From JASSUD01 sp031963405 (lineage in GTDB: Bacteria > Pseudomonadota > Gammaproteobacteria > Burkholderiales > Burkholderiaceae), in contig JASSUJ010000001.1 in the NCBI GenBank assembly GCA_031963405.1, positions 558,001 through 622,000 on the forward strand: DNA of 64,000 nucleotides. Reading direction: 5' to 3'. This document shows, piece after piece, positions 9,007 through 16,110 of this stretch. The notes under the pieces were generated by a model. That model searched no databases. It was given only the letters and a program-made list of their open reading frames with translations, and was not told where the DNA came from. Every line of letters begins with the position of its first letter. Position 1 is the stretch's first letter. Made by a program: the position numbers and the translations under genes.

Positions 9007-10260
9007 CTAGCGATCTATTTCACCGAATACGATGTCTTGCGTGCCAATAATGGTGACTGCATCGGCAATCATATGACCTGTTGCCATTTCGTTCAGTGCG
9101 GCTAAATGAGCAAACCCTGGTGCACGAATTTTTAGGCGATAAGGTTTGTTGGCTCCATCAGAAACCATGTAAATACCAAACTCGCCTTTGGGATGCTCGA
9201 TCGCGGCATAGGCTTCACCTTCGGGCACATGGAAACCTTCTGTGAAGAGCTTGAAGTGATGAATCAACTCTTCCATATTGGTTTTCATATTGGCCCGTTT
9301 AGGGGGCGCTATTTTATGATTTTCGATCATTACGGGGCCAGGATTTTTACGCAACCATGCCACGCATTGCTTGACGATATGGTTGGCCTGCCGCATTTCC
9401 TCGACACGGACTAGATAACGGTCGTAACAGTCACCATTTGTGCCCACAGGAATATCGAAATCAAGCCGATCATAGACTTCATACGGTTGCTTCTTGCGCA
9501 GATCCCATTCCACCCCAGAGCCACGCAGCATCGGCCCAGTCAGCCCCAGCTGCAAAGCACGCTCAGGGCTTACGACACCAATCCCTACTAGCCGCTGTTT
9601 CCAAATGCGATTATCGGTCAACAGCGTTTCGTACTCGTCAACGCACTTCGGAAAACGCTGCGTAAAATCATCAATAAAATCTAGAACTGAGCCCTGACGC
9701 GATTCATTGAGCGCAGCCAATGCTTTTCCGTTACGAATTTTTGACGCTTTATATTGCGGCATGGCATCAGGCAAGTCTCGGTACACGCCACCTGGCCGAT
9801 AATAGGCAGCGTGCATGCGCGCGCCAGATACCGCTTCGTAAACGTCCATTAAATCTTCACGCTCACGGAACGCATACAAAAATACTGCCATCGCGCCCAC
9901 ATCAAGCGCGTGTGAACCAATCCACATCAGATGATTCAGAATGCGCGTGATTTCATCGAACATCACACGGATATATTGCGCGCGCACCGGCACTTCAGCG
10001 CCAAGCAAACGCTCAATCGCCATCACATAGGCGTGCTCGTTCGCCATCATCGAGACATAATCCAGACGGTCCATATAAGGCAACGTCTGAAGATAAGTTT
10101 TGGTTTCGGCAAGCTTTTCAGTCGCGCGATGCAAAAGACCAATATGCGGGTCAGCTCGTTGAATAACTTCACCATCAAGCTCCAGCACCAAGCGCAGCAC
10201 ACCGTGCGCGGCTGGATGCTGTGGCCCGAAATTCAACGTATAGTTTTTAATTTTCGCCAT
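9007..10260 (-). CDS. nuoD: NADH-quinone oxidoreductase subunit D
   Basis: 49-kDa subunit of complex I, 417 residues, related to the large subunit of [NiFe] hydrogenases and lining the quinone pocket. Typical segments are NFGPQHPAAHGVLRLVLELD and DPHIGLLHRATEKLAE near the N-terminus and FGIYMVSDGANKPYRLKIRA near the C-terminus. The ATG at 10260 is preceded by GAGG at good spacing and overlaps the end of nuoC by 14 bases; the upstream in-frame start adds only four residues and lacks support. Confidence 0.96.
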   Translation of the reverse strand: MAKIKNYTLNFGPQHPAAHGVLRLVLELDGEVIQRADPHIGLLHRATEKLAETKTYLQTLPYMDRLDYVSMMANEHAYVMAIERLLGAEVPVRAQYIRVMFDEITRILNHLMWIGSHALDVGAMAVFLYAFREREDLMDVYEAVSGARMHAAYYRPGGVYRDLPDAMPQYKASKIRNGKALAALNESRQGSVLDFIDDFTQRFPKCVDEYETLLTDNRIWKQRLVGIGVVSPERALQLGLTGPMLRGSGVEWDLRKKQPYEVYDRLDFDIPVGTNGDCYDRYLVRVEEMRQANHIVKQCVAWLRKNPGPVMIENHKIAPPKRANMKTNMEELIHHFKLFTEGFHVPEGEAYAAIEHPKGEFGIYMVSDGANKPYRLKIRAPGFAHLAALNEMATGHMIADAVTIIGTQDIVFGEIDR

Positions 10261-10843
10261 AACGATCCTCACGGATCACGCGCGGCGTGAGTTCACGCGG
10301 CTCAATCGTGACCGGCTGATAAATGACCCGTTTTTCTGTTTCGTCGTAACGCATCTCGACATAACCAGAAGTGGGAAAATCTTTACGAAACGGGTGACCA
10401 ATAAATCCATAGTCAGTGAGAATACGGCGCAAATCAGGATGGCCGTCAAATACGATGCCGAATAAGTCAAACGCTTCGCGTTCATACCAATCGGCCGAAT
10501 TCCATACTTCAACCACTGAGGGCACAATGGGTATTGTGCTATCTGGCGCAAACACTTTTATGCGCACACGCCAATTATGCGTAAGCGAAAGTAAATGCAG
10601 CACTGTCGCAAAACGTAAACCGTCATAGCTACCATCGCCATAACCTAAATAGTCAACGCCACATAAATCGATTAACTGTGCAAAATCTAATGCTGGTTCA
10701 TCGCGTAAACGGCGAGCCACCTCAAGATAATCGTTAGCATGCACAACTATCGTAAGCTCGCCAAACGCTTCACTGATGCTCAGCAGGCTAGCGCCAAACG
10801 TCGCTTCCAGGCTGGCTTTAAGAATTTCAAGTTTACGTGTCAT
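10247..10843 (-). CDS. nuoC: NADH-quinone oxidoreductase subunit C
   Basis: 30-kDa peripheral subunit, 198 residues. The signature WYEREAFDLFGIVFDGHPDL and the segment DYGFIGHPFRKDFP are diagnostic of NuoC. ATG 10843 gives MTRKLEILKASLEATFG; an in-frame start seven codons upstream is less likely. Its last codons overlap the start of nuoD. The 128-base gap to nuoB retains GGCATGCCGACGCAGTCAG near 10900, a relic of the palindromic-element core. Confidence 0.95.
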   Translation of the reverse strand: MTRKLEILKASLEATFGASLLSISEAFGELTIVVHANDYLEVARRLRDEPALDFAQLIDLCGVDYLGYGDGSYDGLRFATVLHLLSLTHNWRVRIKVFAPDSTIPIVPSVVEVWNSADWYEREAFDLFGIVFDGHPDLRRILTDYGFIGHPFRKDFPTSGYVEMRYDETEKRVIYQPVTIEPRELTPRVIREDRYGEN

Positions 10844-10971
10844 GATTAAAAGCACTACAAGCACTACATTTATAGAAGCACGAGATAAACATCAAACAAG
10901 GCATGCCGACGCAGTCAGTACTGGCGGCACAACAGAGAAAAGATACTCGCCGTGGCTGATTCAGCGCTTTC

Positions 10972-11451
10972 TTATCGTCGTGCGATGGTCTGGGTTCGTT
11001 TAATTTTGGCTTGCAATTGAATAATGCCGTATACCAACGCTTCAGCAGTTGGTGGGCAACCCGGCACATAAATATCAACCGGCACAATACGGTCACAGCC
11101 ACGCACAACTGAATAAGAATAATGATAGTAGCCACCGCCATTCGCGCATGACCCCATCGAAATAACCCAGCGTGGCTCTGCCATTTGGTCATACACCTTA
11201 CGCAAAGCAGGCGCCATCTTATTGCACAGCGTGCCAGCCACAATCATCACATCAGCCTGGCGCGGGCTGGGTCGAAAAACCACTCCAAAGCGGTCTAGAT
11301 CATAGCGAGATGCGCCCGCATGCATCATTTCCACTGCGCAGCAAGCCAAGCCAAATGTCATCGGCCAAAGCGAGCCGGTACGCGTCCAATTGATCAGCTT
11401 ATCTGCCGTTGTGGTGACAAACCCTTCCCGTAGAATTCCTTCAATACTCAT
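10972..11451 (-). CDS. nuoB: NADH-quinone oxidoreductase subunit B
   Basis: 20-kDa subunit that carries the terminal [4Fe-4S] cluster N2, which hands electrons to quinone. Of 159 residues, the ligands appear as the adjacent cysteines in FGLACCAVEMMHAGASRYD, then SMGSCANGGGYYHYSYSVVRG and VPGCPPTAEAL. Length and sequence match Burkholderia NuoB. It lies between nuoA and nuoC. Confidence 0.97.
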   Translation of the reverse strand: MSIEGILREGFVTTTADKLINWTRTGSLWPMTFGLACCAVEMMHAGASRYDLDRFGVVFRPSPRQADVMIVAGTLCNKMAPALRKVYDQMAEPRWVISMGSCANGGGYYHYSYSVVRGCDRIVPVDIYVPGCPPTAEALVYGIIQLQAKIKRTQTIARR

Positions 11452-11600
11452 CTTTCACTCCACATCCTAAGCTGCTGCTCAAACGCAGCTTTTTTGCTGT
11501 GCATTTCGTTAGGTATAAGCTTTGTAGATTATTAGCAGCTTGCTAATAATCGCTTGCCACTAAGAAGCTATCAGTCAACACTTACTTTAAGCCGTATGGG

Positions 11601-11960
11601 TTATTCCCAATCAAACCCGCCTTTTTTCCAGATATAAGCAAAACCAAGCAGAAATTCGAGGACAAAAACCATCATCGCGCTAAAACCAGGCCAACCGATG
11701 TCTCTTAAAGCGACGCCCCACGGAAACAAGAAAGCCGTTTCCAAATCAAAAATAATGAAGAGAATGGCAATCAAGTAATACCGCACATCAAATTTCATGC
11801 GCGCATCTTCGAAGGCTGGAAAGCCACATTCATAGGGGGAATTCTTTTCACTATCGGGTTTATTGGGGCCTAACAATTTACCCAGGCAAACTAAGGCGAG
11901 CCCAACCCCGATCCCAATGACCAGGAAAAGAAAGACAGGAAAATAAGCGGCGAGGTTCAA
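11601..11960 (-). CDS. nuoA: NADH-quinone oxidoreductase subunit A
   Basis: First gene of the operon, 119 residues with three membrane helices (about 7-30, 63-83 and 90-112). The conserved loop PYECGFPAFEDARMKFDVRY between helices 1 and 2 identifies NuoA/ND3, including the Cys of the mobile loop. The C-terminal FAYIWKKGGFDWE is typical. No secG or tpiA is seen upstream, though these often precede nuoA in Burkholderia (family knowledge, from memory). Confidence 0.97.
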   Translation of the reverse strand: MNLAAYFPVFLFLVIGIGVGLALVCLGKLLGPNKPDSEKNSPYECGFPAFEDARMKFDVRYYLIAILFIIFDLETAFLFPWGVALRDIGWPGFSAMMVFVLEFLLGFAYIWKKGGFDWE

Positions 11961-12283
11961 GATAAACCTTTGGTGCTACGAAGTGTATGGAACGTTTTTA
12001 AAAACTAATGCGCATAAGACAAACTACCAATAAAGCATAGTCAGCGTTATGCGCTAGGATTCATTTTGTCTTTAGCGCGGCGCAGTACCACAGCACCTAA
12101 CTCACTAGAAGCAAGACGCGCATAATATCATTTTTAATTTTCTGAGTTCCCGATTTCAGTCTTTTTTTCTCTTTGATGCGACAAATGCCGAGTAAAGGGC
12201 AAACAAGCTTACCGATGCAAGCGACGCATCAATACCATACTAAGATACAACGCAACGGCCTAATAGGTGCTGATTAGCTCAAT
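11961..12283. other. Non-coding region upstream of nuoA
   Basis: About 320 bases between divergent units. It presumably holds the nuo promoter on the minus strand. No tRNA, terminator hairpin or conserved ORF was recognised, and no promoter hexamers could be assigned with confidence. Confidence 0.4.
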
Positions 12284-12382
12284 AGACCTCTTTCGAAACC
12301 CCGTAGCGGCGTCATTCCTCCTCGCCGTACAGTTGTACTGTCTTCGTCAGAATTCCTTGCTACGCGGTTTTGAAAGAGGTCT
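12284..12382. repeat. Palindromic element, AGACCTCTTTCGAAACC arm class
   Basis: Arms 12284-12307 and 12359-12382 are 24-base inverted copies with two differences. The core reads GGCGTCATTCCTCCTCGCCGTAC then GTACTGTCTTCGTCAGAATT in the same orientation as the copy at 2904. The arm class recurs at 36820, 48221 and 52522. Confidence 0.9.
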
Positions 12383-12542
12383 AATCAACCACCTCCGTTT
12401 TCTACACGCAGCTCCTTGCCTATTGAGGACAGGCCCTAAGACAAAGGCGCCATTTCAGAAGACTCTAATATTCAAACCCCTTCACACAAGCTGTAATTGT
12501 TTACAGCTTCTACACATTAAAGAGGCCTCATCAACTAAAAAA

Positions 12543-12983
12543 ATGAAAATATTTATGACCTCTTCTATTGCCCCGACGCCGATTTTCTCAGCAAGCTACT
12601 CTATCGCCACCACTGAAGAAGCAGAAATCGCACGCGCTAGCGAACAAAGTGAACATAAGAGAATGTCCGTCGAAGCAATGCAAGCATTATGGACTGCTAT
12701 AGGCAGCGCAGCGGCTACCTTACTTACGATAGGAACTGAGACGACTAGCAAAGCACTAGCGGACGCTAACTATACAAAATGGGCCGACTGGACGCATCAA
12801 GGGGCAGCTTTCTGGCTAGGCCTATCGGTTACTTTGGGAGGCGCAGCAGCTTACTTTTGCATACTTGACCAACTTGCTAAGCGCTCTAACAAGGCTAATC
12901 CACAAAACACTTCACTCAATCAATCTATTGCTGTAGTAAATCAAAATTTTGCCTACTCTAGCTATAACGACAATCTGGCTTGA
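12543..12983 (+). CDS. Small two-helix membrane protein, unknown function
   Basis: Unrecognised protein of about 146 residues from the ATG at 12543; ATG 12555 is an alternative. The longer ORF that begins at 12267 would read through a palindromic element and is not favoured. The N-terminal ~45 residues are polar and Ser/Ala/Glu-rich. Two hydrophobic segments follow (around residues 47-63 and 83-106) and a polar Asn/Ser-rich tail of about 35 residues. No Shine-Dalgarno is obvious. The layout resembles the orphan protein at 48803-49348. It lies between the nuo operon and the lasso locus; a link to either is unproven. Confidence 0.6.
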   Translation: MKIFMTSSIAPTPIFSASYSIATTEEAEIARASEQSEHKRMSVEAMQALWTAIGSAAATLLTIGTETTSKALADANYTKWADWTHQGAAFWLGLSVTLGGAAAYFCILDQLAKRSNKANPQNTSLNQSIAVVNQNFAYSSYNDNLA

Positions 12984-13498
12984 TCCATTTTTCATTTAAT
13001 TCAACCGGAAATCAGGGTAGTTTTTCTCAATTACCTCACTCACCGCATCGTCAGAAGCCTTGTCTCATAAGCGGCACTAGCCTAATCAATCGTTTTTTTA
13101 CTCTGTTTAATTGACCGCTGAAAGATCAGTGCTATTACAAGCAATTACTTCGCATGCTCTTTAAATGTAAATCTCAAATTGGTTGTGCCCCCCCGCACAA
13201 GCCAATAGCGGCGTGTATTTGCGAGATGGGTTGGTATAGATGGGTTTGAGAAAAGCTATCGGCATGCCTTGCGGGATCAAATCTTGCGTTAGCGTCTTGC
13301 GTTAGCGTTTAGGCAGCTTCATCGCTTGCGCACAACCTAAATCGGGGATAAAGCTCTTAATAATTTATTGCTTTGCTTGAGCCATGCCCCAGTGATAAAA
13401 GCAGTTATGACCATCTGTAAGATTTATTTTAAAAAAACAAGGTTTTTATCGTATTAAAACAGTTTTTTTACAGATTACTGTTAAGGAACAGGCCCAAT
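12984..13498. other. AT-rich non-coding region upstream of the lasso locus
   Basis: About 515 bases without a credible gene. It contains a 13-base tandem repeat (TCTTGCGTTAGCG twice, near 13278-13303) and a T/A-rich stretch (13425-13485) with a small inverted repeat AACAGT..ACTGTT. The latter probably includes the promoter of the first precursor gene, but no hexamers can be assigned firmly. Confidence 0.4.
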
Positions 13499-13510
13499 GT
13501 AATCGTGGCG
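13499..13510 (+). promoter_or_regulatory. Conserved motif upstream of precursor 1 (TAATCGTGGCG)
   Basis: TAATCGTGGCG lies about 75 bases upstream of the first lasso precursor. The same motif lies about 76 bases upstream of the second (13898-13909). The first copy can also form a small hairpin CGTGG..CCACG (13504-13523). It is a shared 5' leader or control site from tandem duplication; its function is inferred only. Confidence 0.5.
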
Positions 13511-13572
13511 GAAGTTAACCACGTGCATAGTCTGTAAGTAGTTTCATTTTAATTCTCAATAGAGGAAGCGAT

Positions 13573-13725
13573 ATGAGCAACTATAAATATGTCGATATGC
13601 ATGAAACTTTCAACTTCCAAGCAGAAGATGAATGCCTGACAGAATTCTGCGCTTCGGAAGTTACCTTAGGCGCTGTTGGGGAGAAAAACGAAGCTGGCTT
13701 TGGTAAATATGATGATGATCTTTAA
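13573..13725 (+). CDS. Lasso peptide precursor 1
   Basis: A 50-codon gene, too short for most gene finders, with the ribosome site GAGGAAG eight bases before ATG. The leader is 32 residues (with LTEFCASEVTL at its end). Thr31 sits at the -2 position that lasso cyclization systems require. The predicted core is GAVGEKNEAGFGKYDDDL, 18 residues, starting with Gly1 and carrying Glu at position 8, so an eight-residue Gly1-Glu8 macrolactam ring is expected. The ring layout resembles burhizin-type peptides of endofungal Burkholderia relatives (family knowledge). It is the first gene of the locus; core boundaries are inferred from the Thr(-2)/Gly(+1) rule. Confidence 0.85.
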   Translation: MSNYKYVDMHETFNFQAEDECLTEFCASEVTLGAVGEKNEAGFGKYDDDL

Positions 13726-13756
13726 TCATCAGCGTTAAAAAAAGCGCTATGTAGTG

Positions 13757-13836
13757 CTAAACAAGCGTCCTTCCAATAAATGGATTTTGGAATTTTAAAA
13801 TGACCAATAATTCAAAATGGCGAGGCGCTTGTTTAG
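13757..13836. promoter_or_regulatory. Inverted repeat between the two precursor genes
   Basis: Perfect 11-base arms, CTAAACAAGCG (13757-13767) and CGCTTGTTTAG (13826-13836), with an inner near-inverted pair ATTTTGGAATT / AATTCAAAAT. There is no clear T-run directly after, so it may be a partial terminator, a processing or stability hairpin, or a mobile-element remnant. Confidence 0.6.
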
Positions 13837-13974
13837 TTTAGATAAAATAAACATAATACGAAAAAAAATCAAAATATTTCCCTCATTTTATGCTTACATA
13901 ATCGTGGCGAAACTTAGCTATTTATGAAATCTACAAATGATTCCATTTTATTCCTGGCTAATAGGAGAAATAAT

Positions 13975-14133
13975 ATGAATCACGATCAAAATATCTATTT
14001 GAGTGAAATATTTAAGTTTGAAACAGAGAGTGAGGCTCTTACTGAGTTCCCCGCCTCCGAGCTTACATGCGGCGGCGCAGGAACGCTGATGGAAACCTTC
14101 TTTGGTGCTCATGACTCAAATCATTTGGCTTGA
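13975..14133 (+). CDS. Lasso peptide precursor 2
   Basis: A 52-residue precursor from the ATG at 13975, with AGGAG eight bases upstream. The leader is again 32 residues and matches precursor 1 in pattern (F-x-F near 13-15, LTEFPASELTC at the end), with Thr at -2 and Gly at +1. The predicted core is GGAGTLMETFFGAHDSNHLA, 20 residues, with Glu at position 8 for a Gly1-Glu8 ring. The tail has paired Phe residues after the ring, which could act as steric plugs (inference). The core differs strongly from precursor 1 while the leader is conserved, the usual sign of diversified products. The stop overlaps the next gene's possible start. Confidence 0.85.
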   Translation: MNHDQNIYLSEIFKFETESEALTEFPASELTCGGAGTLMETFFGAHDSNHLA

Positions 14134-14441
14134 CCCGAGCCGTGACCAATATGGCGTTTAACAAAACAAAGCTAAGGTTCGGCCAGCCTGAGGACTATGT
14201 CCCATTTATAGATGCACTGAATTGGATCTGTTTGCTTTACCCAAAATCCACAAAATGCTTAGCGTGGTTGGAAGCTCAAGGCATCGTTATTGGCGATAGC
14301 CCGCGTAGCAGAGAAGAATTAGCTGCCATTTTATCGTTTTCAACCCCCTTATTAAATCTCCTCTATGGCAATAATTGGCCTCGCCTATCCAAATTCACAA
14401 GCCTATTTAACCGAAAATCGAAATTGGCAGTTTATACGTGA
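14130..14441 (+). CDS. Small RRE-like (lasso B1-type) protein; no peptidase motif
   Basis: An ORF of up to 103 residues between precursor 2 and the cyclase. Starts TTG 14130, GTG 14142 or ATG 14151 are all possible. It sits where lasso B is expected. The segment FIDALNWICLLYPKSTKC followed by LAWLEAQGI resembles the strand-helix part of leader-recognition (RRE) domains (weak, by eye). A full B protein also needs a Cys-His-Asp transglutaminase-like peptidase domain. This protein contains no histidine at all, and only about 230 bases separate precursor 2 from the cyclase start. It is therefore either a stand-alone RRE protein or a truncated B. It overlaps the cyclase start by 77 bases in another frame. 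Confidence 0.6.
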   Translation: MTRAVTNMAFNKTKLRFGQPEDYVPFIDALNWICLLYPKSTKCLAWLEAQGIVIGDSPRSREELAAILSFSTPLLNLLYGNNWPRLSKFTSLFNRKSKLAVYT

Positions 14442-16110
14442 TGGGGCTAATCAAGTAGCTGGTGCGCTCTGGCAGGAAGAAGATTCTTACCATACTACTC
14501 ACCTCATACAGGGAGAAAGGCGATCCTATTTTTATTGTCTTTATGGGGATGCGTTTTCTAAAATCAATAATAGCCCCATCTGCGAAGCAGACTTAGATGA
14601 GATTGCTTTAAAAGGCCCAGCACACTTAAGCAATCACTTTTGGGGAAGATATTTATTTGTATTTTTTGATAAATTAACTAAGCAATTTATCTGCTGTAGT
14701 GATCCTAGCAGCCAGTGGACCGTGTATTGGTCTTGGTCAGCGCAGCATGGCTTATTATTCTCAGATACGATTACCTGCCTACATCAGGCGCTTAGCGAGC
14801 GAGGTGAACGCCCAGGATGGAATACCGCTTTTTTCAGCACGTGGTTACACACCGGCACGGTTCAAAACGGCACACTGCCTTTCGATTCGATCTCTGAAAT
14901 TCCAGCAGGTTGTGCGATTACTTATTCTCCGGGGAGCAAACCAAAAACGACGCCAGCTTGGGATCCCCTTGCGCATCCTTTCCAGAACGCATCTCGCAAT
15001 CCGTTCGATATTCTCAAAAATTATCTTAGCCTGCGCCTATCTCCTAGCGACCAACCCGTACTGGAGTTATCCGGCGGCTTGGAATCTAGCTCAATTTTGC
15101 TAGCTTTGCGTGCCGTATCCTCGGGGCCATTGAACTGCGCGCATTATTACAATAGTTACGTCGCTTCCTCTAATGAGCTAGAGCACGCCCGAAGCATCGC
15201 GCAGCACACAGACGCACGGCTGTATGAAATCGATACACAAGTATTGTCATTCGCGCCATTACAAGCGATTCCGCCCATGGCGAAACCACATCTTAGATAT
15301 TGCCTGATGGGATTCCAGCAATCCTTTGCTAACCAACTAGATGAGAGAGAAAACACGCTACTGATCAATGGGCATGGTGGAGATTCACTTTTTCTGGCAC
15401 CGCCGCCTTATAGCGCGCTGGCAGATGCTTTACTCACTTTGCGCTGGGGGCAACTCAAGCGTATAGCGATGGATTTGGCATTGATACGTAGGGCCCCGCT
15501 TTTTCAGGTTACGCATCGAGCGATAAAGTCACTGTTCTCGTCAGATCCCTTTCAGCATATAGCAGGCAACTTTAAACTCTTCTCTGAGGCAGCGCGCCAG
15601 CAGCCTATCGATGGACGATCTCATTTACATCCATTCATCCAAAAAACGAAACATCATTTGCCAGGCAAGTGGTACCAACTTTTTTTAGCGTTTTTAGCGC
15701 TCGATGATATTCGATCGCCGGCCTATCCGTTCAAAGCATTCACCCATTACCCTTTTTTGTGCCAGCCGATGATTGAGATGGCGCTTTCTACGCCCAGCTA
15801 TGACCACTTTGAAGGTGCGCATAATCGCATCCTCTTGAGGAAAGCGGTCTCTGCGGCAACGGGTTACCCGCACCTTTGGCGGCGTAATAAAGGGGAAACG
15901 ACAGGTATTAATCTACTTGGTATTCGCCAACATAAGGACTATGTGATGGCACTTTGTTTGGAAGGTTTTCTGGCAAAGTCAGGCTACCTTGATGTGGCCC
16001 AAACCCATGCAGCCATTCAGGAGAGCAGTAAAGGGCGCAATGGCTACTTTATGGATATTTTGCCTATTTTCGCTGCAGAACTCTTTATTCAAGGATGGCA
16101 AAACACGTGA
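14365..16110 (+). CDS. Lasso cyclase, asparagine-synthetase-like (C protein)
   Basis: A 581-residue protein with the two-domain layout of asparagine synthetase B. The N-terminal ~200 residues are glutaminase-like but lack a leading catalytic cysteine. The C-terminal domain holds the ATP pyrophosphatase loop VLELSGGLESSSILLAL and the downstream LINGHGGDSLFL. This enzyme adenylates the Glu8 side chain and joins it to Gly1 of the core. The usual loop Asp is Glu here (SGGLES); whether this matters is unknown. ATG 14365 lies inside the upstream ORF; length is normal for the family. The end overlaps the exporter gene by 16 bases. Confidence 0.88.
   Translation: MAIIGLAYPNSQAYLTENRNWQFIRDGANQVAGALWQEEDSYHTTHLIQGERRSYFYCLYGDAFSKINNSPICEADLDEIALKGPAHLSNHFWGRYLFVFFDKLTKQFICCSDPSSQWTVYWSWSAQHGLLFSDTITCLHQALSERGERPGWNTAFFSTWLHTGTVQNGTLPFDSISEIPAGCAITYSPGSKPKTTPAWDPLAHPFQNASRNPFDILKNYLSLRLSPSDQPVLELSGGLESSSILLALRAVSSGPLNCAHYYNSYVASSNELEHARSIAQHTDARLYEIDTQVLSFAPLQAIPPMAKPHLRYCLMGFQQSFANQLDERENTLLINGHGGDSLFLAPPPYSALADALLTLRWGQLKRIAMDLALIRRAPLFQVTHRAIKSLFSSDPFQHIAGNFKLFSEAARQQPIDGRSHLHPFIQKTKHHLPGKWYQLFLAFLALDDIRSPAYPFKAFTHYPFLCQPMIEMALSTPSYDHFEGAHNRILLRKAVSAATGYPHLWRRNKGETTGINLLGIRQHKDYVMALCLEGFLAKSGYLDVAQTHAAIQESSKGRNGYFMDILPIFAAELFIQGWQNT

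Noticed and set aside
12267..12542. Upstream extension of the membrane-protein ORF
   Set aside because: It reads through a palindromic element and gives low-quality coding sequence; the downstream ATG is better.
13278..13303. Tandem TCTTGCGTTAGCG repeat as a CRISPR-like or iteron array
   Set aside because: Only two copies with no spacer and no related copies; a simple local duplication.
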